Positions 53,558 through 62,643 are shown, counted from the first letter of the stretch. The stretch: 64,000 nt of DNA from Maritalea mobilis (GCF_019800885.1 NZ_JAHVKE010000002.1:620001-684000), one strand, 5' to 3'. Made by a program: numbers and translations. The notes: generated by a model from the letters alone, not told the origin.

Positions 53558-54495
53558 CTGCGGCGCAACCTCGGGTCGACAAGGGCATAGGTGATATCGA
53601 CGAGGAAGGTCACGAGGATCACCGAGAAGACCAACAGCATGGTTACGGATTCCACCACGATCAGGTCGCGCTGCGTGATGCCCTGGAAGATCAGCCGCCC
53701 GAGGCCGGGCAGGAAAAAGACGTTCTCGATGATGATCGCGCCCGCCAGCAGGAAGGAGAATTGCAGCCCGATGATCGTCAGCACCGGGATCAGCGCGTTG
53801 CGCAGGGCATGGCGGCGGATCGCTTGCCCACGGCTCAGCCCCTTGGCGCGGGCGGTGCGCATGTAATCCTGCGAGAAGGTCTCCAAAAGCGCCGACCGCA
53901 TCACGCGCGCCAGGATCGAGGCCTGCGGCAGCGCCAGCGCGATGGCGGGCAGCGTCAGGGATTTGAGCGCCAGAAACGGGTTGTCCCAGCCCGGAAAGCC
54001 GCCCGCCGAGAACCATTGCAGCGTCACCGCGAAGAGCAGGACCAACAACATCGCGAACCAGAAATTCGGGATGGCGATGCCCAGTTGCGTCGCGCCCATG
54101 ATGCCGTAATCCACCACGCCGCCCCGGTTCGAGGCGGCAAGGATGCCGATGGGAAAGGCGATCAGCGTGGACAGCGCCAGCGCCATCGCCGCAAGCGGCA
54201 GCGACACCTGCAACCGGTCCAGCACCAGCTCGGCCACCGGAACGCGGTAGGTGTAGGATGTGCCGAAATCCCCCGTCAGCATACCGCCGATCCAGTCGAA
54301 ATAGCGGCTGAGTGCGCTGCCCCCCAGACCCAGTTCATCCCGCAGGGCGGCTAGCGTCTCGTCGGTGGCGTTCAGGCCCAGCATGTAGGTGGCAGGATCG
54401 CCGGGGATGACCTCGATCACCGCGAAGATCACGACGCTGGCCACGATCAGGGACAGCGACAGCGACAGGGCGCGGATCAGGAGGTAACGCAGCAT
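53554..54495 (-). CDS. ABC transporter permease, DppB type
   Basis: 313 residues. Six helices; the start 'MLRYLLIRALSLSLSLIVAS' and 'VIEVIPGDPATYMLG' are the DppB pattern; EAA loop 'TARAKGLSRGQAIRRHALRN' near residue 220. First gene of the operon; no solute-binding protein gene precedes it. Divergent from creatinase with 159 bases between. Confidence 0.94.
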   Translation of the reverse strand: MLRYLLIRALSLSLSLIVASVVIFAVIEVIPGDPATYMLGLNATDETLAALRDELGLGGSALSRYFDWIGGMLTGDFGTSYTYRVPVAELVLDRLQVSLPLAAMALALSTLIAFPIGILAASNRGGVVDYGIMGATQLGIAIPNFWFAMLLVLLFAVTLQWFSAGGFPGWDNPFLALKSLTLPAIALALPQASILARVMRSALLETFSQDYMRTARAKGLSRGQAIRRHALRNALIPVLTIIGLQFSFLLAGAIIIENVFFLPGLGRLIFQGITQRDLIVVESVTMLLVFSVILVTFLVDITYALVDPRLRRR

Positions 54496-54654
54496 GGGGC
54501 CGACGTTAGACGCCGCACCCGCCCCATGCCAGAGGGGACTTGCCAGAGCGTGCGCGCCTTGGATAATTGCCCGTGGCCGGGGCGATGGCGTCGCCCGACT
54601 TCAAGGTCTGTCCGCCCTGAACGCCGGGGCCTTCTGTAAAAGGAGGGTCGGCCG

Positions 54655-55857
54655 ATGGAGCGCCCCCAGTTCTTCCGATTTCACAATGGCGAAAAGGCCC
54701 CGCTGCCGTTTTCACAGGCCGAGTATGACAGCCGCCTGATGGGCCTGCGCTCGATCATGGATGCGCATGGGCTGGACGCGGTTGTCCTGACCTCGATGCA
54801 TAACATCGCCTATTACTCGGGCTTTCTCTACTGCGCGTTCGGGCGGCCCTATGGGTTGGTCGTCACGGCGTCCGAGGCGGTGGTCATCAGCGCGGGCATC
54901 GACGCGGGCCAGCCATGGCGGCGCTGCGCCTGCGATGCGATCACCTACACTGACTGGGAGCGGGACAATTACTGGCGCGCGGTGGCCCATGTGGCGGGCA
55001 CCGGGCGGCATGTGGGGATCGAGGAAGATCACATGACGCTGGCGCACTGCGAAAAGCTGCGCCATTTTCTGCGCCCCCAGTCCAGCCTCGATATCGCACC
55101 GCAGACGATGCGTCAGCGCATGGTGAAATCCGAGGCCGAGCGCGAGTTGATCCGGGCGGGCGCCAACGTGGCCGATGTGGGCGGCTATGCCATCCGCGAC
55201 GCGATTGCCGAGGGCGTGCGCGAGATCGACGTGGCCATGGCAGGGCGCGACGCGATGGAGGCCGAGATTGCCGCGCGCTTTCCCGATGCCGAATATCGCG
55301 ACACCTGGGTCTGGTTCCAGTCTGGCATCAACACCGATGGCGCGCATAATCCGGTGACGGGCCGCAAGCTGGCGCGCGGCGATATCCTGTCGCTGAACAC
55401 CTTCCCGATGATCTCGGGCTACTACACCGCGCTGGAACGCACACTGTTCGTGGGCGAGGTCGATGACGCCTCGCTGGCATATTGGCAGGCGAATGTCGGC
55501 GCGCACGAGTTGGGTATGAGCCTGATCAAACCGGGTGCGACCTGTGCCGGGATCACCCATGCGATCAACGATTTCTTCGCGGAACGTGACCTGCTGCAAT
55601 ACCGCAGCTTCGGCTATGGCCATTCCTTTGGCGTGCTGTCGCATTACTACGGCCGCGAGGCGGGGCTGGAACTGCGCGAGGATATCGACACCGTGCTGGA
55701 GCCCGGCATGGTCATCTCGATGGAGCCGATGCTGACCATCCCCGAGGGGATGCCGGGCGCGGGCGGCTACCGCGAGCATGATATCCTGATCGTGACCGAA
55801 GACGGGGCCGAGAACATCACCGGCTTCCCCTATGGACCGGACCACAACGTGATCTGA
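54655..55857 (+). CDS. creatinase (creatine amidinohydrolase)
   Basis: 400 residues from the ATG at 54655, seven bases after GGAGGG. Length and sequence follow the Pseudomonas putida creatinase closely: 'NIAYYSGFLYCAFGRPYGLV' (substrate Phe and Arg), 'WFQSGINTDGAHNPVTGRK' with the catalytic His, 'GYYTALERTLF' with Glu, 'FGYGHSFGVLSHYYGREAG' and 'VISMEPMLTIPEGMPGAGGY'. It hydrolyses creatine to sarcosine and urea. Creatinase has the pita-bread fold of M24 peptidases but needs no metal. Divergent from an ABC transporter/ALDH operon that may import the substrate. Confidence 0.93.
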   Translation: MERPQFFRFHNGEKAPLPFSQAEYDSRLMGLRSIMDAHGLDAVVLTSMHNIAYYSGFLYCAFGRPYGLVVTASEAVVISAGIDAGQPWRRCACDAITYTDWERDNYWRAVAHVAGTGRHVGIEEDHMTLAHCEKLRHFLRPQSSLDIAPQTMRQRMVKSEAERELIRAGANVADVGGYAIRDAIAEGVREIDVAMAGRDAMEAEIAARFPDAEYRDTWVWFQSGINTDGAHNPVTGRKLARGDILSLNTFPMISGYYTALERTLFVGEVDDASLAYWQANVGAHELGMSLIKPGATCAGITHAINDFFAERDLLQYRSFGYGHSFGVLSHYYGREAGLELREDIDTVLEPGMVISMEPMLTIPEGMPGAGGYREHDILIVTEDGAENITGFPYGPDHNVI

Positions 55858-55936
55858 GCCGGTCATTTTGATTTGAGTCATCGCGGCGGCGGCGCGGTTT
55901 GGGGCAGGACGTCCTCGACCGAACGGAGCCTTCGCG

Positions 55937-56755
55937 ATGACACGCCCCACGCCCCTTGGCCGCGATTTGCCCACTTGGGCGCTGATCCCCTTTGTCCTGC
56001 TGACCTTTGCGATCACATGGGGGTTGTTCGCGGGGTTCGTCGCCTATCAGGAACAGGTCGAGGCCGCGACCGGCCCCCTCAGCGGGCGGCATCCGGGGTT
56101 CGTGCTGGCGACATGGGCCCCGGCGATTTCCGGCGTCACGATGGTCTTGGCCTTCGGCGGGCTGCGGGGGCTGCGCGGCTACCTGTCTAGGTTGTTGCTG
56201 TGGCGGGTGTCCTGGCCTTGGGTTTTGTTCGTCCTGCTGGGCGTGCCGCTGATCTTTGCCATCGGGTCGCTGATCAAGGGCAACCTGTTCAGCGATCCGT
56301 TTCCCTTCGACGCGCTGGCCCCGCTCCTGGGCACGGTCGCCTTCATGGCGATCCTCGGCCCGATGGAGGAATTCGGCTGGCGCGGCGTGGCCCAGCCGAT
56401 CCTGCAACGCCACGTCGCCCCGCTGTTCGCGGGCGTGATCATCGGCACCGTCTGGGGCCTGTGGCACCTGCCGGCCTTTCTGCTCAGCGGTCTGGCGCAA
56501 AGCAGTTGGAGTTTCGGCCCCTTCCTCTTGGGCAACATTGCGCTGGCGGTGCTGGTGGCTCCACTGTTCAACGCCGCGCGCGGTTCGATCCTGTGGGCCA
56601 TGCTGTTTCACTGGCAGGTCAACATGCCCATGTGGCCCGATGCGCAGCCCTATGACACCTGGGTCTTTGCCGGGGCGGCGGTGGTGGTGGTCTGGCTGAA
56701 CCGCAAGACCATGCTGCGACGGGACGGGGCGGTGACGCGGGTCATCCCGGCCTGA
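55937..56755 (+). CDS. CPBP family intramembrane metalloprotease
   Basis: 272 residues, about seven helices. The Abi/CPBP motifs are complete: 'MEEFGWRGVAQPILQRH' (EExxxR) near residue 145, 'TVWGLWHLPAFLLSG' with His near 178, and 'AMLFHWQVNMPMW' (HxxxN) near 222. Members process membrane proteins or peptides; the substrate is unknown. Single gene. Confidence 0.9.
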   Translation: MTRPTPLGRDLPTWALIPFVLLTFAITWGLFAGFVAYQEQVEAATGPLSGRHPGFVLATWAPAISGVTMVLAFGGLRGLRGYLSRLLLWRVSWPWVLFVLLGVPLIFAIGSLIKGNLFSDPFPFDALAPLLGTVAFMAILGPMEEFGWRGVAQPILQRHVAPLFAGVIIGTVWGLWHLPAFLLSGLAQSSWSFGPFLLGNIALAVLVAPLFNAARGSILWAMLFHWQVNMPMWPDAQPYDTWVFAGAAVVVVWLNRKTMLRRDGAVTRVIPA

Positions 56756-56770
56756 GCGGCGTTCATCAAA

Positions 56771-56799
56771 CTGACATATCCCCGTAACGCAACCGTCAC
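56771..56799 (+). promoter_or_regulatory. PHO-box-like direct repeats
   Basis: CTGACAT (56771-56777), CCGTAAC (56782-56788) and CCGTCAC (56793-56799) are three 7-base units exactly 11 bases apart, the spacing and sequence type of PhoB sites (CTGTCAT repeats). They end about 55 bases before the start of the phytase-like gene. Confidence 0.6.
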
Positions 56800-56854
56800 G
56801 GCCATGCGCCAAAGGAAGCGGGTGCAATTCTGCGACAACCCTTGGGGGACCCGT

Positions 56855-58993
56855 ATGACCACCCGCTTCCTGACGCTGACCTCGGCGCTGGCCCTGATGG
56901 CCGGCCCCGCCTTCGCGCAAGACATGAATTTCAACCGCATCGCGTCCTTCCGCGTGGCCGACAACACGCCCGACGCCGAGGAAACCTCGGCCGAGATCAT
57001 CGCGGCCACGGCGGACGGCATGACGCTGGTCTATACCGACAGCCCCGCGGGCGTTGTCGGCTTCATCGACATCACCGACCCGGCCAACCCCGCCGCCGCC
57101 GGTGTGATCGAGCTGGACGGCGAGCCGACCTCGGTCGCTGTCATGGGCCAGATCGCCTACCTGGGCGAGAACACCTCGGAAGATTACGTCACCACCTCGG
57201 GCGTTCTGCACGCCATCGACGTGGACAGCCGCGCGGTTCTGGCCAGCTGCGACCTGGGCGGCCAGCCCGACAGCGTCGCCATCGCGCCCGATGGCAGCTT
57301 CGTCGCCGTCGCGATCGAGAACGAGCGGGACGAAGACCTTGGCGATGGCCGCGTCGGCCAGATGCCCGCCGGGTACGTCGCCATCGTCGAGACCGCCGAG
57401 GGCGGCTTGAACTGCGACAGCATGATCATGGCCGACGTGACCGGCCTGGCCGACGTCGCCCCCGAAGACCCGGAGCCGGAATTCGTCGCGATCAACGCCG
57501 AGGGTGAGATCGTCGTCACCATGCAGGAAAACAACCATATGGTTGTCCTGAACGCCGCGGGCGAGGTGCTGAGCCATTTCTCGGCCGGCGAGGTCACGCT
57601 TGAAGGCGCCGACACCGAGGAAGAGGGCGCGCTGGTCTTCGACCAGACCATCACTGTCCCGCGCGAGCCGGATTCGGTCGCCTGGATCGACGCCGATCAC
57701 TTCGCCACCGCCAACGAGGGCGATATGGATGGCGGCAGCCGCGGCTGGACGATCTTTCACCAGGACGGAACGGTGGTTTACGAAAGCGGCCTCGATTTCG
57801 AGCGCGCGATCATCGAGATCGGCCACTACCCCGAAGAACGCTCGGGCAACAAGGGCGTCGAGCCCGAGTCGATCACCGTCGACACGTTCGGCGGCGTGCC
57901 CATGGTCTTCGTCGGGTCCGAGCGCGGGTCGGTCGTGGGCGTCTATGACGTGACCGACCCCGCCGCGCCCGTGCTGATGCAGCTTTTGCCCTCGGGCATC
58001 GGGCCGGAAGGCTACGTGACCATCCCCGAGCGCAACCTGCTGGTCTCGGCCAATGAAACCGACGATGCCGGCCCCCGCGCTCATGTCATGCTGTTCGAAT
58101 ACCAGGACGCACCGGCGGTCTACCCGCACCTGACCAGCGCCGGGACCGAGGAACTGATCGGCTGGGGCGCGATCTCGGGGCAGGTCATGGCCGAGGATGG
58201 CACGATCTACGCCGTCTCCGACAGCTTCTACGGGATGCAGCCGACGATCTTCCACATCGACGTGAGCCAAACGCCCGCCCGCATCGTGGACGCGATCCGC
58301 GTGACGCGCGAAGGTCAGCCCGCGCAACTGCTGGACATGGAAGGCATCACGCTGGACGGCGAAGGCGGCTTCTGGATCGCCTCGGAAGGGCGCAGCGACC
58401 GCTTGGTGCCGCACGCGATCTACCACGTGGGTGCCGATGGCGCGATCGAGGACTACATCGCGCTGCCCGACGCCCTGCTGGCGGTCGAGCGTCGCTTCGG
58501 CTTCGAAGGGATCACCCGCGTCGATGACATGCTCTACATCGCCGTGCAGCGTGAATGGCGCGACGATCCGGAAAACCACGCCAAGGTTCTGGGCTACAAC
58601 CTGGAAACCGAAGAATGGTCGGTCATCCACTACCCGCTGACCGATCCCGACACCGGCTGGGTCGGCCTGTCGGAGATCGTGGCGCATGGCGACTACGTCT
58701 ATTTCATCGAGCGCGACAACCAGCTCGACACCCGCGCGGTGACCAAGATCATCACCCGCGTGCCCCTGTCGTCCTTCGAGGCGATGGTCCCGCTTGGCGA
58801 CACCCCCGCCGTGCTGGAGCCGGAACTGGTCGTTGACCTGCTGCCTTACCTGACCTCGACGGGCGGTTACATGCTCGACAAGGTCGAGGGATTGGCCATC
58901 GCGCCCGACGGCACGATGTGGATCTCGACCGACAATGACGGCGTCGACGACCATTCCGGCGAGACGATGTTCTTCGCCATCCCGCCGATGTAA
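56855..58993 (+). CDS. secreted phytase-like esterase protein (PF13449 type)
   Basis: 712 residues from the ATG at 56855, six bases after GGGGGA; a start at 56804 lacks a signal peptide. Signal 'TLTSALALMAGPAFAQ'. The first 400 residues are beta-propeller-like with repeated 'VAIAPDGSFVAVAIENERDE' and 'GVEPESITVDTFGG' units, as in choice-of-anchor I proteins and alkaline-phosphatase-like propellers. From about 450 an 'esterase-like activity of phytase' domain follows ('DMEGITLDGEGGFWIASEGR', 'EGITRVDDMLYIAVQREW', 'VEGLAIAPDGTMWISTDNDG'). It likely releases phosphate from organic esters outside the cytoplasm; the PHO-box-like promoter fits. Confidence 0.88.
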   Translation: MTTRFLTLTSALALMAGPAFAQDMNFNRIASFRVADNTPDAEETSAEIIAATADGMTLVYTDSPAGVVGFIDITDPANPAAAGVIELDGEPTSVAVMGQIAYLGENTSEDYVTTSGVLHAIDVDSRAVLASCDLGGQPDSVAIAPDGSFVAVAIENERDEDLGDGRVGQMPAGYVAIVETAEGGLNCDSMIMADVTGLADVAPEDPEPEFVAINAEGEIVVTMQENNHMVVLNAAGEVLSHFSAGEVTLEGADTEEEGALVFDQTITVPREPDSVAWIDADHFATANEGDMDGGSRGWTIFHQDGTVVYESGLDFERAIIEIGHYPEERSGNKGVEPESITVDTFGGVPMVFVGSERGSVVGVYDVTDPAAPVLMQLLPSGIGPEGYVTIPERNLLVSANETDDAGPRAHVMLFEYQDAPAVYPHLTSAGTEELIGWGAISGQVMAEDGTIYAVSDSFYGMQPTIFHIDVSQTPARIVDAIRVTREGQPAQLLDMEGITLDGEGGFWIASEGRSDRLVPHAIYHVGADGAIEDYIALPDALLAVERRFGFEGITRVDDMLYIAVQREWRDDPENHAKVLGYNLETEEWSVIHYPLTDPDTGWVGLSEIVAHGDYVYFIERDNQLDTRAVTKIITRVPLSSFEAMVPLGDTPAVLEPELVVDLLPYLTSTGGYMLDKVEGLAIAPDGTMWISTDNDGVDDHSGETMFFAIPPM

Positions 58994-59020
58994 TTCACCC
59001 AATTGCTTTCATGAAGATCC

Positions 59021-59046
59021 GGCCCCCGCCTTGGCGGGGGCCTTTT
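59021..59046 (+). terminator. terminator of the phytase-like gene
   Basis: GGCCCCCG (59021-59028) pairs with CGGGGGCC (59035-59042), loop CCTTGG, then TTTT. Confidence 0.88.
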
Positions 59047-59065
59047 CCATCGGGCCGTCAGGGGG

Positions 59066-59110
59066 CGTTTTCCTCAAGGAAAACGGGACGGAAAACTCGA
59101 GTTTTCCGTC
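59066..59110. repeat. twin palindromes sharing GTTTTCC/GGAAAAC
   Basis: A 9-bp stem (59066-59074 with 59077-59085) is followed one base later by a perfect 24-base palindrome (59087-59110, centre CTCGAG). Both use the same GTTTTCC/GGAAAAC core, so the four arms can pair in alternative ways. Lies 3 bases past the stop of the lysR gene on the minus strand. Confidence 0.8.
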
Positions 59111-59112
59111 TG

Positions 59113-60030
59113 TCACCCGGTTTGCACGGTGCGCGCAATCTCCTCGGCCAGCCGGTCATAGACCAGCCGCACACGGCGGGAATTATGCACCTCGCGATGG
59201 GCGACCAGCCAGACGGGGAACCGCACCAGCGCGTCGGTGCCGGGCAGCACGCGGGCAAGTGCCGGTTCGGCATCGCCCAGCCAGCCCGGTGCCGCGATCA
59301 TGCCCACCCCGGCCTGCGCCAGCGCCCATTGCACGTGGTGATCCTCGGTCAGGACGGGGAAGCTGTCGGGCGTCACGCCATAGCCCTGCTCGCCCAGAAG
59401 GCGCAGGTAGGTGTCGGTGGCATCATATCCGATGAAGGGCGCTTCGCTTAGGTCAGCCGGGCTTTGCACCGGCCCCAGTCGCGCGATCAGGTCGGGGGAT
59501 GCGTAAAGCCATGCCTCGTCATGGGTGATCAGCCGCGCGGTCAGGTCGGGCTGCGTTGGGCGGACGTGACGGATGGCGATATCGGCCTCGCGCCGCATCA
59601 GGTCGCGCACGGCGTTCGAGGCGACGATGGTGATGCGCAATCCCGGCGCCTCGTCCCGCAGGCGGGCAATCACGGGCGGCAGGATATGGGCGGCATAAAG
59701 GTCCGAGGCGGTCACCGTGACCTCGCCCGCGATCTCGTCCGACTGTCCGCTGGCGGCCAGCGCCAGGGCATTCGCTGCCTCGCCCATCGCGCGCACATGG
59801 TCGATCAGTTTCAGCCCCGCCTCGGTCAGGTCCATCCGCTTGCCCGCGCGGGTGAACAGCGTCACGCCGAGTTCTTCCTCGAACGCCGCCACTTGCCGCC
59901 CCAGCGTTGGCTGGGTCAGGCCAAGGGCGCGGGCGGCAGCGGACAACGACCCTTCTTCGGCGGTGACGAGGAAGGCCCGCGCGCGTGTCCAGTCGAAGGT
60001 GATACTACGCCAATCCATGCGAATACGCAT
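59113..60030 (-). CDS. LysR family transcriptional regulator
   Basis: 305 residues; the ATG at 60018 ('MDWRSITFDWTRARAFLVTA') is an alternative to 60030. Helix-turn-helix around residues 20-65 with 'SLSAAARALGLTQPTLGRQVAAFE', then the substrate-binding domain from about 95. 'DLMRREADIAIRHVRPTQPDL' is typical of the GcvA-like subgroup. Divergent from the quinone oxidoreductase gene, which it probably controls. Confidence 0.9.
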   Translation of the reverse strand: MRIRMDWRSITFDWTRARAFLVTAEEGSLSAAARALGLTQPTLGRQVAAFEEELGVTLFTRAGKRMDLTEAGLKLIDHVRAMGEAANALALAASGQSDEIAGEVTVTASDLYAAHILPPVIARLRDEAPGLRITIVASNAVRDLMRREADIAIRHVRPTQPDLTARLITHDEAWLYASPDLIARLGPVQSPADLSEAPFIGYDATDTYLRLLGEQGYGVTPDSFPVLTEDHHVQWALAQAGVGMIAAPGWLGDAEPALARVLPGTDALVRFPVWLVAHREVHNSRRVRLVYDRLAEEIARTVQTG

Positions 60031-60122
60031 AACATGAATGCCATAATGGTCAATTTATTGAATGTAAGTGCATGGATATATCCCTCGCCAAGGCAGATGG
60101 AGATTTGAGAAGGAGGTCGACC

Positions 60123-61118
60123 ATGAAAGCGGCAGTTTATGAAAATTACGGACCGGCCGGGGTTGTCCAGATCACCGAGATCGCACGCCCAGAGCCCAAG
60201 GCGGGCGACATCCTGGTGCGCGTCGGCGCGGCCGGGGTGACGACGGCAGATTGGCGGCTGCGCGCGGCTGCGTTCCCCGGCCTCATCAGCAAGCTGGCGG
60301 GACGGCTGATGTTCGGCCTCTTTGCCCCGCGCAACAAGGTTCTGGGGTCAGACTATGCCGGCGAGGTGGTCGCGGTCGGCGCTGGCGTTACCGGGTTTCG
60401 GCCGGGCGACCGTGTCTTCGGCTTCGCCTCGGGCGGGGCGCATGCCGAGTACATCGCCGTGAAGGCCGAGGGCGCGGTTCTTACCACCCCCGCCGGGCTG
60501 ACCGACACGCAAGCGGCGGCTCTGCCCTTCGGCGCGCAGGCCGCGCTCGAATTCCTCGACCGTTTCGCGCAGGTGAAACCGGGCGAGCGGGTGCTGATCG
60601 TCGGCGCTTCGGGCGGTGTCGGGGCCTATGCGGTGCAGATCGCCAAGGCGCTGGGCGCGCATGTCACCGGCGTGGCCAGCGGAGCCAATCGCGCGCTGGT
60701 CGAGGGGTTGGGCGCGGATGCCTTCGTCGATTACCGCGAGGTCGATCTTGCCTCTCTCACCGGTCCGTTCGACGTGGTGTTGGAGACCATCGGCGTGATG
60801 AGCTACCCGACCGTGGCCGGGATGCTGGCCCAAGGCGGGCGTTTCGTGCCGCTGAATTTCGGGCTGGGCGATGTGTTTGCTGCGCGCAAGGCAAAGCGGA
60901 ACGGGCATTCCGTGATCCTGAAGGTGAATGGCGACAGCAAGGCGGGTCTGAAACGCCTGTCGGACATGATCGAGGCGGGCCGGCTGCGCCCGGTGATCGA
61001 CCGCGTCTATCCATTCGACCAGATCCACGCGGCATATACCCATGTCGAAACCCGCAGCCGCAAAGGGGCCGTGGTCCTGAAACTGCCCGGGGCCGAAGCC
61101 TTGCCCAAAGCCGCCTGA
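60123..61118 (+). CDS. NAD(P)-dependent quinone oxidoreductase (MDR family)
   Basis: 331 residues from the ATG at 60123 after AGAAGGAGG. GroES-like half with 'VLGSDYAGEVVAVGAGVTGF' near residue 78; no zinc-binding Cys or His in that half, so a zinc-free member. NADPH loop 'RVLIVGASGGVGAYAVQIAK' near 162. It likely reduces quinones or enones. Divergent from a LysR regulator. Confidence 0.92.
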   Translation: MKAAVYENYGPAGVVQITEIARPEPKAGDILVRVGAAGVTTADWRLRAAAFPGLISKLAGRLMFGLFAPRNKVLGSDYAGEVVAVGAGVTGFRPGDRVFGFASGGAHAEYIAVKAEGAVLTTPAGLTDTQAAALPFGAQAALEFLDRFAQVKPGERVLIVGASGGVGAYAVQIAKALGAHVTGVASGANRALVEGLGADAFVDYREVDLASLTGPFDVVLETIGVMSYPTVAGMLAQGGRFVPLNFGLGDVFAARKAKRNGHSVILKVNGDSKAGLKRLSDMIEAGRLRPVIDRVYPFDQIHAAYTHVETRSRKGAVVLKLPGAEALPKAA

Positions 61119-61122
61119 CAAA

Positions 61123-61152
61123 GGAAAAGCCCGGCATGGGCCGGGCTTTTCC
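61123..61152. terminator. bidirectional terminator
   Basis: GGAAAAGCCCGG (61123-61134) pairs with CCGGGCTTTTCC (61141-61152), loop of six. Serves the oxidoreductase gene and the convergent solute-binding protein gene. Confidence 0.9.
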
Positions 61153-61170
61153 ACGGTCTTCAAGCTGAAA

Positions 61171-62643
61171 TCATTCGACCCAGCGTACGCCGGTCAGGTC
61201 GTTGGCCTGCGTGGGCGAGTTTTCCCACAACCCTTCGATATTGGCGTTCGCGACCCCCGTCTTGGCCAGCTGGAACAGGAAGCCGTTGACGAAATCCGCC
61301 GCGATCATCTGCTGGGCCTGCTGGTTCAACTCGGTCCGCGCGGCGGGGTCCGAGGTGACGGCCAGCTCTTCCATCAGCGCCTGGAAGGCGGGGTTGTCAT
61401 ACTGGAAGTAATACTCGGGCCGGGCGTAGATGTTGATATCGGCAGGTTCGGTATGGCTGACGATGGTCAGGTCGAAATCATACCCGCGAAACACCTGTTC
61501 CAGCCACTGCGCCCATTCGAGATTGGTGATCTCGGTCTCGATCCCGACCTCGCGCAGTTGCGCCGCGATGATCTCACCGCCGCGCCGCGCATAGGCCGGC
61601 GGCGGCAACATCAGCCGCAGGGTCAGATCCGTCGCGCCCGCCTCTTCCAGAAGGGCACGGGCCGCGTCGGGATCGTAATTCGAGTTGGCGGTCAGGTCGA
61701 CATAGTCGGGATTGTGCGGCGCGAAATGCGTCCCGATGGGCGTGCCGTAGCCGAACATGGCCCCGTCGATGATGTCCTGCCGGTTGATCGCATGGGTGAT
61801 CGCCTGCCGCACCCGGATGTCATCGAGCGGCGCTTGGGCGTTGTTCATCGCCAGGATCGTTTCCCCCTCGGTCGATCCGACGATGACCGTGAAGCGCGGA
61901 TCGGCCTCGAAGGTGGACAGTGTCTCGGGCGCGGGGAAGTTCGGGAAGGCATCCACGTCACCCGCCATCATCGCGGCAAACGCGGCGTTCGGGTCCGAGA
62001 CGAAGCGGAAGGTCGCGGCCTCCAGCGCCGGGGCCTCGCCCCAGTAGTCGGCATAACGGGTCAGCTCCACTCGGTCGCCCTGCACCCATTCCGCGAACTG
62101 GAACGGGCCGGTGCCCACCGGGTTGGTTGCGTTGGTCTCGGCGCTTTCGGGCGCCACGATCACCGCGTCGCCCCAGGCCATGTCGAACAGGAACGCGCCG
62201 TCCGGCCCATCCAGCGTAACGGCGACGGTCGTGTCATCCACCGCCTCGACCGAGACGATATTCGCAAAGAGTGACGGCTGCGCGTTGGTGGAACCTTCGG
62301 CACGCGCCCGGTCGAGCGAAAACACCACGTCTTCGGCCGTCATCGCGCTTCCATCATGGAAGGTGACGCCCTCGCGCAGGTTGAAGGTGTAGATCGTGCC
62401 GTCCTCGGAAATCTCCCAGCTTTCGGCAAGGCCGGGCACGATCGAGCCGTCCGAGGCAAAGCGCGTCAGCCCTTCGAAGACGTTGGCATAGACCACTTCG
62501 TCGATGGCGGCGGCCGCGCCGCCGGTCGGATCGAGGTTGGGCGGCTCAAGAACCATGCCGATGGTGATGTCGGTCTGTTGCGCAAGCGCGGCGCCTGCGG
62601 TCAGCGCGAGGATCGCGGCGCCGGTGCGAAGCGAACGGATCAT
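61171..62643 (-). CDS. ABC transporter solute-binding protein, family 5
   Basis: 490 residues from the ATG at 62643, with GGGAGAGA upstream; signal peptide 'TGAAILALTAGAALAQ'. SBP_bac_5 pattern: 'EPPNLDPTGGAAAAIDEVVY', 'LAESWEISEDGTIYTFNLRE', 'VTFHDGSAMTAEDVVFSLDR', 'NPVGTGPFQFAEW' and 'DDIRVRQAITHAINRQDIID'. It binds peptides, opines or similar amines in the periplasm. It has no permease beside it, whereas the family-matched transporter at 51147-54495 has no binding protein, so the two may work together. Confidence 0.93.
   Translation of the reverse strand: MIRSLRTGAAILALTAGAALAQQTDITIGMVLEPPNLDPTGGAAAAIDEVVYANVFEGLTRFASDGSIVPGLAESWEISEDGTIYTFNLREGVTFHDGSAMTAEDVVFSLDRARAEGSTNAQPSLFANIVSVEAVDDTTVAVTLDGPDGAFLFDMAWGDAVIVAPESAETNATNPVGTGPFQFAEWVQGDRVELTRYADYWGEAPALEAATFRFVSDPNAAFAAMMAGDVDAFPNFPAPETLSTFEADPRFTVIVGSTEGETILAMNNAQAPLDDIRVRQAITHAINRQDIIDGAMFGYGTPIGTHFAPHNPDYVDLTANSNYDPDAARALLEEAGATDLTLRLMLPPPAYARRGGEIIAAQLREVGIETEITNLEWAQWLEQVFRGYDFDLTIVSHTEPADINIYARPEYYFQYDNPAFQALMEELAVTSDPAARTELNQQAQQMIAADFVNGFLFQLAKTGVANANIEGLWENSPTQANDLTGVRWVE

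Noticed and set aside
54655-55857. Reading of this gene as Xaa-Pro peptidase or DMSP lyase DddP
   Set aside because: It has the M24 fold but matches creatinase along its length, including GAHNP and the substrate-binding Phe/Arg, and lacks the full set of M24 metal ligands.
55817-59002. 1061-codon minus-strand open frame antisense to creatinase, CPBP and phytase-like genes
   Set aside because: Same codon-bias shadow; it crosses three well-supported genes and intergenic signals.
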